A DNA stretch of 64,000 bases from contig NC_088300.1 of the NCBI RefSeq assembly GCF_032854445.1, positions 65,758,984 through 65,822,983 on the forward strand. Direction: 5' to 3'. The notes under the pieces are model-generated. The model was not told the DNA's origin. It worked only from the letters and a program-made list of their open reading frames with translations, and searched no databases. This DNA is from Liolophura sinensis (taxonomy: Eukaryota > Mollusca > Polyplacophora > Chitonida > Chitonidae). The position numbers were made by a program, and so were the translations under genes. Positions 13,801-28,800 of the stretch are shown piece by piece. The number at the start of each line of letters is the position of its first letter. Positions within the stretch are counted from its first letter, which is position 1.

Positions 13801-16800
13801 AACTGTACAGACAGAGAATCTTACTCCCTGGCTTCTGGACTCGCCCTGGGATTGGTTATGTTTGGGGTAAGTCTATTGAAGAGGGCAGTGTGCATGTTAA
13901 AGGCTTTCAGATATTTCTGCCTGTTGATGTATTGTTAAGCTCTGCATTGTAGCTGTAAATAGATGAAGTAGGAAATTTACTTCGCCAGAGGAAGTTTACA
14001 GATAATGTTACAGATAATGAGTTTTACAAAGATGATTTTGGAAGGTTAATGCATTTGTAGAGTTTTACAAGATACTAGATCTGCAAAGTTTACAAAGATG
14101 ATGTGCGAAACTTTCTACATCTGCGGTAGTGTTGGTAATTTGCCTGTCTTTCAATCCCTACATATGGTGTGGGATCAGTCCCGATCTTAGGCATTGAATG
14201 TCTGATATCCCTCCGCTCTCATTGTTTGTTGGGCTTTTAAGAGACAGTAAGCGGATGACAATATGTAGACGGTGATTAGTGCAGTCTTGTATTCGTTGGA
14301 AGTTTACATTTCTTACATTAGTAGCCTTAGTGAAAATTGTGCCTAGTTCCATGCTCTTGTGCTGTTTTTGCAGCCTTATTCTTGAGTCACTTGTGCTTTT
14401 TTTATATGATTTTCCAGTTTTTATGAATGCATCTTATTGACCATCTTTTAACAGTAGAGAATTTCACCTGTGATAAATGCACTGTTTTTTCCTGGATCGC
14501 ACTGATTGACAACTGTTACAGAAAGGCTCACCTGTTCATTTTTCCAGAAAGGAAGTGAAGCAATTGGACTGTCTGACCTGAGCATGGCAGACCAACTCTG
14601 TCATTTTATGATTGGTGGACACAAGCGACCCCTGGTGAGTGCATTAGAAAACAATGGACCCGATCATTTTTCTCATAAAGCAAAAAAAATTTCCTGCTTG
14701 CCCTCGACAAAAATCTCAGTGTCATGTGGCAACTTGCATGACTTGCTATACTATATTTAACAAAAGTCATTTTGAGAAGGCCATTCACTAACAGAAGGTT
14801 GTAATCATTCAGAGTATCGTTTGGCATCCCAGCCTGTATATAGAACACACTGCTTCCTGTAGGGTCCATGCTTTGAAATTCCATTTTTTTATTTTAGCTA
14901 ACAGGCTAGTAAATTTATCTAAACTTCAATTTGCACTCAAAAGTAAACAGGAATGTTTGACTTTGATGTGTGTGAGCTGGGTTATACAACATACCTCAGT
15001 GTTAGGGTGAGGATTTTTGAGAGGGTCTGAATTTCTAGAGTGTTCAAAATGCTAGAAGAATTAGGTTGAATGCACTTTAAAACCAGACATGTTATCACTG
15101 ATGACTCGGGCAGTACATATCACTGAGGACAGAATCCTAGTCCGACCAAAATGATCAGTACTTATCAGCCACTATGAATGCGTGATAAGCTGTGTATAAA
15201 TCCCTTATAATGTTGTGTGTGACAAATTTAAATGTCAGTGCTTTATATGATGGCTCTGTTTAGATACACTAGGCACTATACAAATTGAAGCACTTACAGA
15301 CATCAACAACGCCAGTATGTACATTGTTATTGCTATTTGCAACACATTTCTTAGTTATGTCGATTAATTTTAGTAGATGTGTTATTGTCTTGCTTTTGAT
15401 TTATTTCACAGACAGGGACAAATAAAGATAGATACAAGTCTCCAAGTTACCAAATCAAGGTACGTGAACATTAGCATTATTATGACAGTCACATAGACCC
15501 TAATTGTGTGGCACACTCAACCGTTCAGGCATAATTAAATGTACTGACTCTTTCATTGGCGTAGAAGCTGGGAATGACATAACAGGGAGGAAATTCTTAT
15601 TTATTCAAGTTGTTACATTTTTATTTCATGCAGCGTATTTGTAGCTCCTAGCTATACAGAAATAATTATATCTGCATGTACATGTATATTTTTTTTTAAT
15701 CTGTACGTCACATGTTGGAAAAGTTTGTCAGTAACTTGCCAAAGGTCTGTGCTTTACACTGCGCGCTCTGGTTTCCGACACCTATAGAGCCAACTAGCGT
15801 AACCGATTTACTTGTGTAAGTATGTGATTAAATGCCAGTAATATTTGTCAAAGTTTATGATAAGGTATATAAAAATGTACAATACCACAATGGAACGTTA
15901 TGGAATCCTATTTTTCTTTCAGGAGGGAGATATGGTAAATGTTGATGTGACATCGCCGGGGGCAACCTTAGCTCTGGGCATGGTCTTCTTCAACACTGGT
16001 AACAGGTCAGTGTTAGAAATTATAGGTGCCAAGATGTCAAAAGAGTACAGGCTTTTCCTGTGGTTAAACATTAATTGGCTTTATATAAGTGCTTGAACCC
16101 TTTAAACATTCAATCCTGGAATGTTACCTGATTCTGTGACCTCATTGGGTTTAATTGTGAACAATGAGATATATAGTGACAAATACAATGTTATGTATTC
16201 AGGTGAATTTTGGGTCTCTAATTTCAAATTGTTTCTTATTTTTTTAATATACAAGGAACCGCTTGTGATATTGTCAAAAAGATGGCTATTTGAAAATAAA
16301 TATAGCCAGAAAGGTGGCACTGCAAGTGGATTAAACTACAGGCTTACTCAGTGTTTTGTTTTACTGTGAAGGTATCTTTTTTTTTTTGTTATACAGTGCT
16401 GTAGCTCAGTGGTTATCTGCCCCTGACACCCAGTTTATGCTTGACCAAGTAAGGCCTGACTTCCTTATGTTAAGGGTGAGTCTTTTTGTCATCTGCTTTT
16501 TAATCTGTGACTGAGGGGCTTAGCGTGCCAGGGCAGTGCAATGACCCAGGAGCCTCTCACCAATGCGGTCGCTGTGAGTTCAAGTCCAGCTGATGCTGGC
16601 TTCCTCTCTGGCCGTATGTGGGAAGGTCTGGCTGCAACCTGCAGATGGGTGTGGGTTTTCGTCAGGCTCCAAACAGTTTCCTCCCATCATAATGCTGACC
16701 GCAGCCATACAAGTGAAATATTCTCAAGTACAGTGTAAAACCCCAATCAAATAAATAAATCCATCATAAAAGCATGGTGCAACAATCAAGCGAACAAGTA

Positions 16801-19800
16801 AAGTCTGTTATCTGTTTTTGGCTCTCCATTTCGAAGTGAAGCGAGGTACTGTGAGGATGTAGAAAAGTCGATATGCAGTTAGACTTTTTCGTTAAGCCTA
16901 AGTATTGGATAGGTCGTGTACAGTGAAGTCTATCCTTTCACTTACAATGTAGTTGCAGTTTGTTGTTGTCTTCAAGGCTTGGTTACACTGTCCATCAACC
17001 TGTAAACTGGGCGGTTAGACTGTGTCCAACAAGATGCACACACATGAAGGAATATTTCTGTTCTTTCTATTCCTGTTAAAAAGTAGAAGAGTTTGACCTG
17101 CATGTCGATGTATCTTAGGTAATTCTTCTTATAGGCTTTAAGTCGAGGCTTGGTGATGTGGGACAGCATTCAGCCATCATCAGAGTGGATACGCAGTCAC
17201 ATTCCAGAGGTAAGATAGTCACATTCCGAAAGTAAATTAGTCGAATTGTGAGTGAAGGAAAAAACTTAATCACATTACAAGAAGTAAGCTAGTTCCCACG
17301 GAGCTCATGTTTGCTTTCTCAAGGGTCAGAAAAATAAATCACATTCACACAGCATGATGTTGGTCCTGACAAAAGTTAATGTGCATTACAGAGGTAAAGT
17401 AGTCACATTTCTGTGGAAAGTCGGTCACCTTCCGGGGGCAACTTACCAACTGCTGGGGTTAAGTTAGTCGCCTTCTGCAGGCAAGTTAGTCAAAATAAAG
17501 AGGTGAGTGAGTCACTTTCTGGAGATATGTTAGTCACCCTCTGGCAGTAAATTTCTCACCCTCTGTTAATAAGTTACTCACCATCTGAAGGTAAGGTAGT
17601 CACCCTTTGGAGGTACATATCAGTTTTAGTCACATTTGTTTGATAAGAAACTTCTTGAGGCAAGTTTTTCATTTTCCAGAGATGATGTACAGGTAGTCCA
17701 CTTCATGATGTAAATTTTTATTGGCCTCCCTGGCATAAGTTAGTCCTCAGAAAGGTTTGAACACAGTTATGCTGTAAGGCTCACAGTACTTATAAAGAGC
17801 CTACATTCCAATATTAGAGTGTCGAGTTGTCCTGGCTATTTTAACAATCCACAATCTCTTGGACAGGGTTGAAGATTAAGCTTGTACAAGGAAGACATCA
17901 GTGAATATGTCAGTGAAACAGCAGTGAAATAAATGAATAAAATTTGTATATTGGGTGTATTAGATTGTGGAGAAACATTCCATATACACTGGTGATTCCC
18001 TATATTTTATTTCCTCCAGATTGTCAAGAAGTATGCATTCAGGAAGACGGAGGTCCCAGAGGATTCTGATGTGGAGATTGACTTTGAAACAATGAGGTTT
18101 GTTCAACTGGTCTTAGGTGTCCTTTAACATATCTCAGCCAACCAGATTAACCATTTCTGGAGATTTATGCCCTCATAGCAAGACAAAATCATCAGTATTG
18201 ATTTTTCTCTAGCCCAAAGCTAAGCTGGACGTCCCTACTGTAACGCCCATCTTCGCTCTTACCTTCTACGTGGACAATTTCACTGAAAAAAACAAAACAG
18301 TTCAAACTCTACCTTAATTTTTCTATCCACCGATTCCTTAAAACGGCGGAAATGTAATGTGTGAAATCCAGCATTGGTAAACCATCTTTCCACAGTAATC
18401 CAGCTGTTCAGACTTTTGAATCTGCGAACTCAAACCAACGTCTGCTATGTTTAGAATTCAACTTTGGGCAGAGTGATTGGCTGCAAAAATTTTATGCTAC
18501 AAAACATTCTCTTTAAGAATCACATGCAGAAATGTAAACAGAATGTCTGGTGGGATATGATTTTCAAGGCCCACATATAAAATGGTTTCATACAAAGTTT
18601 GAAAATGCTCTTTAGTTTCTCTAATATACTTGTGTACAAATTGAAGTTTATTCTTCCATATGTGTTCAGACATTGATTAATAGGATAGCTGGTTGTAATG
18701 ATATGTGTTGGACATGGTGGATTTCTGCATGTATGAAAAGCTATATGGGCTTGTCAATATATACATTCTTCAACTACATGTACTTTAATTCTGTATTCAC
18801 AAATAATTATGGCCATATGGATGAATAAGAATGGAGAAGCTGGTGAGTCAAAAGTGCATTTAAAGTTGAGTTTGCCTTAAATGTAGTACTAAAATCTTAA
18901 TAAAAAGCAAATGGCTGCGGACCATAGTTAATATAGTCTTAATCTCTCAAAATTCACTTCAGAAGAGATATATATGATCTATATAGGATAGTCTTAATGC
19001 AATATTTGACAAGCAATCTGCTTGTTGTAGATTCACGTTTTATATATGCACACTGACGTGACATTTACTACGTCATTTGTGTATTTCAGTCAGGCATTCA
19101 GTTACATCACGTCCGGCGCTTGTATGGCGATGGGGCTCAAGTTTGCTGGGTCCTGTAATATGGCAGCCTTCTCTACTCTTGTGAGTACCTGACCAATTAA
19201 AGTACAGTAAGTTACCCAGAATTGTGATGGAATTTGTAACCAGTTAATCATACTGCTGTACTAAGTTGATAAAAAATCAGTACGTATAACATTAACTTGA
19301 TTTTTTTACCAATTTAAATTAATATTTCCTCTGCTTAAGGGTAAGCTATTGCCCAAAATGAACTTTAACTGATTTCATGATTTCCATTGGGGATATCCTA
19401 ATTTCGTGGTTATACTTGTGGTCGTGTTTATGTGTTATGTCTTGTGTGTGCACAGTGGAGTCTGAATAAAGCATTGTGTTTGACCCGTGCTAAGACTTCC
19501 TGGTTTAAACAAATCATTATGAAATTTGAATTGTATGTGTGTCTTATTAAAGATTGACTTTACGTTTCTCATGTTTCAGCGTGAATATTTGAACAAAGTC
19601 CTGTTGGTACAGCAGAATCCCTCCCTGAGCGATCAGGCGGACAAGACAACAGTGGAGAAGTGCATTGTGGTCATACTGCTCTCTGCTTCCATGGTCAGTA
19701 CATTGACAGAATGTTGGGTATAGATGGAATATATTTGCAGATAATTAAATGTCCTCTTATAAAAATTCAAATAGTACATAAGTGCATCTGAATTCTCAAA

Positions 19801-22800
19801 ACCTCCATTTTCTCTCACCATAATGTGGCCGATTTTAATAGTTTAAGTGAAATGTTCTTGAGTACGGCGTAAAACACCAATCAAATAAATAAATAAATCA
19901 AAACCCTCATTGCACAAAATGGCAACACAAATTGCAGTCCACAATGAAATGTCATAGATAGAAGTTAATCTATTGATCCTTGGATTATGAATTTTGTGGA
20001 TTCAACCTGCTTTCACTGTTTGTGTGGGCCTTGATGAGAAGACTTGGTCAGTGAACTTCTTGTGCAAATATGTTGACAAGCAAGTGTATATCCTCTAATA
20101 GCTAACAGGGTTAAAGTCATTAATGTTATTTTATTTCTTTTTTTTTTTTTGAGCTGTGCTTAACACATTACTGTATTCAAAAATTTGTCAGCGTTTAGTC
20201 CAAAGGATCAGGGAAACCAGTGACTATAGTAAAACACTGTCCTTTGATGTGACAAACCTCTTGACTTTAAGGTCATGCTGAACTTGTCTGAGCTTGGTTC
20301 TAATATGCAATCTCATTGGTCAAGACCAATCACTTCATCCAAATGATCCTTTAGAGGACTAGATGTCCATGACGTAGTTACTCATTTTGTCTGATTCTGA
20401 GAGTTCTGTCGATCTTTAATACATGTGTGCTTTTTTGAAATGTAGGATGATCTTACCAGCAAAATGTAAGTTTCAGCTCCAAAAGTAATGCTAGGGTCAA
20501 TCCTGGGTTGAGTCACACCTAAGACTTTAAAAGAGGAAGTTGTAACTTCCTCGCTTCGCGTTAGCATTAAGGGGAAAGTGTAACAACCGGTTGACCCGTA
20601 TCAGTATAATGGCTCAGACTGGGTGGCTCACTTGCATTCGGTAAGGCGTCTCAGTGAAGCAGCACTAGATAAAAGAGCAGTGGAAATCCGTCCTGCAACA
20701 GGGAGGCACATTACATGCACTCTAAGAATCCCTTCGTCATCATTTGACCGAAAAATTGTTGAGTACGACGTTAAACCCCAAGCACTCACTCACTCACTCC
20801 AGAAGTAATGTTTTATGACCTTAATTTGCCTATAAAAATGCTCTTTTTGGGGGTAAATCTTTAGGGCAAATACAGTATTTTTCATTGCAGGATAGCATTA
20901 TGTGTAGCATTGTTGTTGTCAGGTGATGGCAGGATCCGGTAACCTGGACCTGTTGAGGGTGTGTCGCATGTTGAGGAAGCGTGTGGGGCCCATGTACAAG
21001 TACACCATGTATGGCTTCCACATGGCAATTAGTATGTCTGTGGGTCTGCTCTTCCTGGGTGGGGGAAGGTGAGGAACAACTTATGATGTATATGGTGACT
21101 GTATACCAATTTTTTGCAGCTTTAGACAGAGTGTTAAATGCTTTACTCATCCTTCTGTGCATGTAAAGATACACCTGGAACAGGTCTTTGAATTTCAAGT
21201 ACTTTAATTTAGTTACAAGGTTTTCAAGACTTAAAAGTCCTTTAATAAGAGTTGTTTTTTTTAATGCCCTTAAAAGTATTTAATTTTTCAGCTTGAAATG
21301 TCATATTTTACCTTTGATTTGTTGTAAATGGATCAATTAATAAGCTACATTGTACAAAAAAATAATGTTGATGTTGATGTTGATAGTTAATAATTGACGT
21401 TTGTACCTAAACTGATCGGCGTGTGAAACTGCTAAAGGGGAAAAGCTTTAGGTCTTTGAAAGACCATGAAGACTATTTTGCTTCAGTTGCTGTAAAATAA
21501 TAAACAAAATTTTTGCCTTTATTTAAGGTCATTTATGATAATGTGGTTCATGTTCTTCATAATCTGCTTGTGATGGGTCAGCCAAAACTGACAGCAACAG
21601 CTTTGAGAGATAATCATAAATTACCCATCAGCCATACTGACCTATGTTCTTTGCTCAGCAATCACCCCTCCATTTCAGGTACACACTAAGCACCCGGCCT
21701 GAGGCAATTGCTCCCATGATCTGTGCGTTCTTCCCAAAGTTTCCTCTACATAGCAACGATAACAGGTCAGTTCTGCAGCCTTGTGCAAGACTAGTTGTCT
21801 CTTTCTAAACCAAAATCCTCAAAAGTACAAAACATTGAAGAAAATTTGGTTGGTTGAGTGATAAGTAGTATGCTCAGAGAAATTTTACAGTTTTGAGCCA
21901 TAAAGTACAAGGAGGTTTATTTGAGCAATTCTTCAAGGGTTGATCATTGAACAAAAGTAAAAAGAGTAAAACAGCTGTAACACCGTGAAAGTTAAATTTA
22001 AGTTGATTAAATTCTGCTGATGGAAGGATTATTTTTACATTTGCTGCATAAATTACAGTTTGTGTTTACTGTGGAAAAAGTCCCTCTCCATGTACCTGAG
22101 GCTGTAGTCCATGGTGTTTTCAAGGTAGAAAAGTAACATTTTTGCTGACCTGATTTTTCACCAGGTATCACCTGCAGGCGTTCCGTCACCTGTACGTGCT
22201 GTCAGCTGAACCCAGATTGATACTACCCAAGGATGTAGACAGTGGACTACCCTGCTATGTACCACTTCACATTAAGTTCAAAGTAAGCTGGTAATGATTT
22301 CAATCTGAGGCCATCAGTATAAATATGTTTGTTCAGTGTACCCAGACAGACACTTCCATATACCTGCTCTAATGTTCTTTTATTGGGATTTTGATGGATT
22401 TTTTTGTTTTCGTGTCAGTGTCACTTGATTTCTTTAAAATCTGTATTCATGAAGCAAAATATATGTGCTTGCAACAATACTAATTAAAATTCTGTTAATT
22501 CCAAAAATTTCATCAGGAGATCATTTTCCATTTGAAAATCAGAAATTACCAGCCTTGTTCACTCTATTTTGTTTGATTCATTTTTTCTGTGTTACTACAG
22601 GAATTAAATGTATGATTTTTCTGGTAATTAATTTTTATGGTGTTTATGAGAAGAAGAATATTGCATTTGATTTGGAAAGTATGCATTTGTCATCACAGGA
22701 TACAGAGTGGTACAAAGACATCTCCTTTAAAACCACAGCTCCCTGTTTGCTACCAGAATTGCATCTCTTAGAGGAGGTGAGGACCCCAATTAGAGCTTTG

Positions 22801-25800
22801 TATACTCCGATGAAATATCGTTTGCCTATATAATCAAATTTCAACAACACTTCCAGGAAAAAAGAACAGGCTTAAGCCTTTTCTTCATCAGAAACATAAT
22901 TAAAGTCTTTCCAGATGCCCTACCCTTTCACAGAATCACATGTACACGTAAGTGCAGTCACTGTCTCATGCTCCATATTGAATCACAACAGTGTCAAATC
23001 AGTTTTTTCTGGGTATTGTATTTCAAATTTGATGTCTTCATTTCTTTGCTTTTAAGAATGCATAGAATGCAATTCAAGAGCAGAATTCTCAACTGCGAAT
23101 TCTTCAAAGGCCAAAATATAAGTAAAAAGCCATTAGTGTGAAGTCATATTGCAATACTCTTATCAGTTGATTTGATCTATAAAATCTGTATCAGTCTTAT
23201 CTGTGAAAAAAAAAAGAATAAAAAAGTCCAGATATAAATTTTTATAACTCCAGTTTTTGAGTGATCTTTTTAACTCTGTATACGACATAGAGCACCAGTC
23301 AAATAAATATATAAATATTAACTTGGTCTTTCTCAGATCTTACCTGAAGGCATCTGATGGTGACAGATTTTTTCTTGTGATAACTTACAACTGAGTGATG
23401 CTTTCCTTCATTTACTAATAAATATTTTTACAACATTAAGACATATTCATTCTAAATTCTTTCCCTTGTGTTTTTATCAGGTGCAAATTTTAGGCCCCAG
23501 GTACTGGCCTGTTGTTTTCAGTGGGGAGAAAAGTTTCACCACATTGAGGTATTCCTGCAACATAAAGCTCTTTTTTTGTAAGCTGGGTGTCTTTGGCATG
23601 TAGTCAGGATTTTGATGTGGCCAACATAATGTGGAAAATGATGTTAAACCCAAACTGAACAAACAAACATGTCACATTTGAGTGTATGTGAACTGTCTGC
23701 ATACATACATGTTTGTGTAGTTAAATTGTTAGTCACATAGTGAAGTACTCTAAACAGACTGTATCTATGCTGTACATGTAAAGTATACTACATGAATAGT
23801 TTTGATTACCTAAATGTAAATATGTGTACGGTTCTCCGCCCACATTTCATACTGGTACCACTTCGTTTCAGCCACTCCTAAAACTCACTGCTGTCGTGTA
23901 AATGAAAATAGCTTGCATATGTAACATGCGAATGTATCAGTAAATGTATGTTGCTGGTGCCCAATATTTCAACCCATTGCTGTACGTGTATGTGACAGTA
24001 GTAAGATTGAGTGGATAATATGAACGTATTATTCATGACTAAGTAGTCTTGTCGCCAGTCAAATAACTACATATACCTCTGTTATTGTGTTCTCAGGCGG
24101 GTCTTAGCAGGGAATGGTACAGTGTATGTGAAACAGAGAGCTGGTCATCTCTCCTACTCTGAAGACCCTAAGGTAACTTCTGAACCTGTATCTCAGTACC
24201 CTCATCATCTTAACGCTCGGTTTGTGTTAGATTATCAGACAGTCAAGTAATATTCATAGTATTCACAGACAATCAGACAGACAATATTCATAGTATTAAC
24301 AGAAACAATCAGACATACAGTATTCATAGTATTCACAGAGACAATCAGACAGTCAAGTAATATTCATAGTATTCACAGACAATCAGACAGACAATATTCA
24401 TAGTATTAACAGAAACAATCAGACATACAATATTCATAGTATTCACAGAGACAATCAGACAGACAATATTCATAGTATTCACAGAGACAATCACAGACAA
24501 TATTCATAGTATTAACAGAAAGACTCAGACAGACAATATTCATAGTATTCACAGAGACACTCAGACAGACAATATTCATAGTATTCACAGAGACACTCAG
24601 ACAGACAATATTCATAGTATTCACAGAGACAATCAGACAGACAATATTCATAGTATTAACAGAAAGACTCAAACAGACAATATTCATAGTATTCACAGAG
24701 ACAATCAGACAGACAATATTCATAGTATTCATACACACTTGTGTATTAAAATCCTGTTTATAAAAGTTGTGTTTTGAAAATCATATATTGACTAAGTGTT
24801 CTTTGAAAAAGTCACAAAGTATGTAAATGAGTCGTGTTCTGTTTCAGGGCTATCGCAGCATGTTGGCAAAATCACTGACCAGTGATCAGTCCAGTCATGG
24901 TTCTGTTCGTGTAAGTAAATGCAGCATGTTGGCAAAATCACTGACCAGTGATCAGTCCAGTCATGGTTCTGTTTGTGTAAGTAAAGGCAGCATGTTGGCA
25001 AAATCACTGACCAGTGATCAGTCCAGTCATGGTTCTGTTTGTGTAAGTAAAGGCAGCATGTTGGCAAAATCACTGACCGGTGATCAGTCCAGTCATGGTT
25101 CTGTTTGTGTAAGTAAAGGCAGCATGTTGGCAAAATCACTGACCAGTGATCAGTCCAGTCATGGTTCTGTTTGTGTAAGTAAATGTGCGATTTCCTCCAA
25201 TCGTAGAATGCCCTCTTCATCTATTAAGCCGAGAAGAATATAGTATCACAGAGCCTTGATGTAACGTCCTAACTGTGTGGAGTGCATATCTGTCATGTAT
25301 AGGAAAGGTTTTCTGTCACTTGCCAAAGGAACTCTGGCGTCCTGTACCCTTCAAACTACCTGCAGTTGGATAAGTGTAAATTACTTGAGCATTTCATTTA
25401 TTAGCAGCAATTAACTAAGTAGTTAAATCTGTTACTGAAGCCAGATATTTCCTCCCCTGTCTGTACATACATGCATGTGTGATAATAGTAACACTGAGTG
25501 GATAAATAGCAAGCTGTGATAATAAAGAGCCACTCATTTTCTTCCAGCCTGATGTGATCAAGTCGTTTACCTCTGATGAGAATATACTGGCTTTCTCGCA
25601 CTATTTTACATCATCCACAAATAGCCAGGTGAGTTGAACAGAAATATTTGTGTCATGGGTTTATTACTATATGTACATGTATGTCCTCCACTATCATCTT
25701 CAGTGAAACCAGATAACCTAAGTCAGTTATATGGTGTGAACATACATGTAATACAACATTCGAAATATTCTTTAGTATGTTTCAATGTAAAGTATATTAA

Positions 25801-28800
25801 TGTTCTCAAATGCGGGGCAAGGCGTGACTCAGTGGTGTTACTCATAGCGGCTGACACCCGAGGCAGGGGTTCACTTCCAGCCTTGACTTGGAGAAATGTG
25901 CTTTCGTTGTTCGTGGGACCTTGGTGACAGTAAAACCATTCATGGGACGCACAGTCTTACATTTGTTGATGGCCACTTGAAGTCCTCCAGTGTGGCATGT
26001 ACATGTATCAGCTGTGTAGAGCCCACATGAGAAAGTTTGTCAGTAACTTACCAAAGGTTGATGGTTTATGCCAGATACTCTGGTATTCTCTGCTCAACAG
26101 GTTTTGAGTAGTGTGTTGACCGACAATGAAATATATGAGTAATTTTGTCAAAAGCTGATTTACAATTTTCTAATTAAAGGCTTATTTCAGTTGTATCCAT
26201 GAAGAATTATTTACTTAAATATATCCTGTTGTGACAGTGTTTAGGTGTTGGATTTAGATGGACAGTGTCACTGATGGACATCATATGTTGTGCAATGAGT
26301 GGAACGATTTCTGTGTAGATCATTTCTGTCTTGGTACAACTTACATGCACCTTCAGAAACTTAACAGTGGGATGCCTCTCATCATCTACGGTACATGTAG
26401 TTTGATAGAGTTTAGTATTGTTCACAACCATTCTTAGGTGGATTGCAGTGTGTAAGCAAGGCCAGAAATATTTAAAATTTTGCATAAAACTATATAAATG
26501 AGTGATTTAGTTGCCGAGTCCTTGTCTTTCCTCAGGAAGAGACTTTGGTGCTTCAGCTGTGTGGGGTGCTGTATGAATGTGTGACCAGAGAGAAACCAGA
26601 GGCACTTGGCACGCACATGGCCATAGACCAGGTGAGAACACACACATGGCCATACATCAGGTGACAACACACGCACATGGCCATAGACCAGGTGAGAACA
26701 CACATATGGCCATAGACCAGGTGAGAACACACACACATGGCCATAGACCAGGTGAGAACACACACACATGGCCATAGACCAGGTGAGAACACACACACAT
26801 GGCCATAGACCAGGTGAGAACACACACATGGCCATAGATCAGGTGACAACACACACATATGGCCATAGACCAGGTGACAACACACACATGGCCATAGACC
26901 AGGTGAGAACACACACATGGCCATAGATCAGGTGACAACACACACACATGGCCATAGATCCGGTGACAACACACACACATGGCCATAGATCCGGTGAGAA
27001 CACACACATGGCCATAGACCAGGTGAGAACACACACATGGCCATAGATCAGAAGACAACACATACATATGGCCTTAGATCAGGTGACAACACACACACAT
27101 GGCCATAGATCCGGTGAGAACACACACATGGCCATAGACCAGGTGAGAACACACACATGGCCATAGATCAGAAGACAATACATACATATGGCCTTAGATC
27201 AGGTGACAACACACACACATGGCCATAGATCCGGTGAGAACACACCCACATGGCCATAGAAAATAGATGGTAGGTGACCGTATATTGTGAAATTGGCAAA
27301 CTGCAGCATTTTGTACTTGTCATTCATATAAGCAATCCAAAGGACACAACACAATATGACCATCATAATAGAAAGAAACACTCTATCAACCGCTCACGTT
27401 TCTCTCTTTCGGACACTCTGGTTGTGTCCACTCACGAAACTGACTGCAGTCAGTACAATTTCGTCTAAGCACCAATATTAAAATCGAAAGGTCAAATGGG
27501 GGGTGTATTCTTGAGCTTCGAACATTAATGAAATATGGAAGCAAACCAGTGGTTTTACAGTGTATTTGCTTAAATGTAGTTTTTGTAATTTATGTAGATA
27601 GGCAGGTGCGGTGGCTGTCTGTATGCTAGAATTCAGTCATGTATTGTCCACTCTCTTACAGGCTGTCAGGCTGTCTGTGTGCCAGCCGTCCACAATGGCT
27701 CTCTGGCAACTGAAGCTCATTAACACATACTACAGCAGTAGCTACTCCAAAGCTGTGCTTGGCAAATCCACGGAGATTCCTCTCGTACAGGAGGAGTACT
27801 TGTATGGGCTGAAGAGTCGTCTGGACACAGTGCTGGATTCCTGGCAGTGTGGTAAGTACTGGCTCAGCTGTTCAGTTTATAAAGAGAACACCTTTGTCTG
27901 TTTCCCATCATTACCCAAGTTGTGTATTATGAGACTTGTTACTCCTGCATTACAAATGGCGATGCTTTGAAGGCTAGAATTTTTAGGTAGAAATCTAACC
28001 ATATTTCTGTAAGTAATTAGTGTAATTTATAATATAAATGCACCCTGTGCTTCAGCGCAGGTTAACTCTCTCAAAACCAATTTCTAAACAATAACAGAAG
28101 AGTAGCCACACTATCAAGTGTTAAAAACCAGTCAATTGGCAGATGGTCGAAGGTTTCTCCTGGGCTCTGCCTGGTGTCCTCTCACCGCTGTCGTATAAGT
28201 GAAATATTCAGTAGTATAACGTAAATCACCAATCAAGTAAATCCAACCCAGACATTAGAGCATGACTATAGGTTTATAGTAGGACTGTGCTATTAAATCA
28301 CTTTGAGATAGGGAGGCCTCCTTGGCTCAGTTGGTTTGCACTCTAGCACAGTGTATTGACCCATGAGCCTCTAACCAATGTGGTCACAGTGAGTTCAAGT
28401 CGAGCTTATGCTGGTGTTCTCTGCGGGCGTACGTGGGATGGTCTGGCAGCAACCTGCGGATGGTCATGGATTTCCCTCAGGCTGTGCCGGGTTTCCTCCC
28501 ACCATCATACTGGCCGCTGTCGTATAAGTGAAATATTCTTGAGTACGGCGTATGATACAATGTAGATATGTGTAAGGGTAGAATTCATGTGTGGACAATA
28601 TGTGAAGTACATTTATGAGTTTGAATTAAAAGTGGTTTTAAGGCCTGGGGAAGAGTTGTAGTTTCCATAAACCTGATGACAATTTCCTAAGTATGACATC
28701 AAACACCAATCAGATAAATAACAATGCATGTTAAGTAAATGTAACCTGCAAGACATGCAAAGGTTGGAGGTACTTCCCCAAATGTCTAGGAAAATGCTGA

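Noticed and set aside
24406-24738. Minus-strand repeat frame (NTMNIVCLSVSV)
   Set aside because: Pure 36-bp minisatellite inside an ANAPC1 intron on the opposite strand.
24792-25220. Minus-strand 142-aa repeat frame
   Set aside because: Antisense of the 66-bp array; the plus strand carries the real APC1 exon.
26434-27067. Minus-strand frames rich in WPCVC and LVYGHVCVL
   Set aside because: Antisense translation of the ~30-bp exon-end array.
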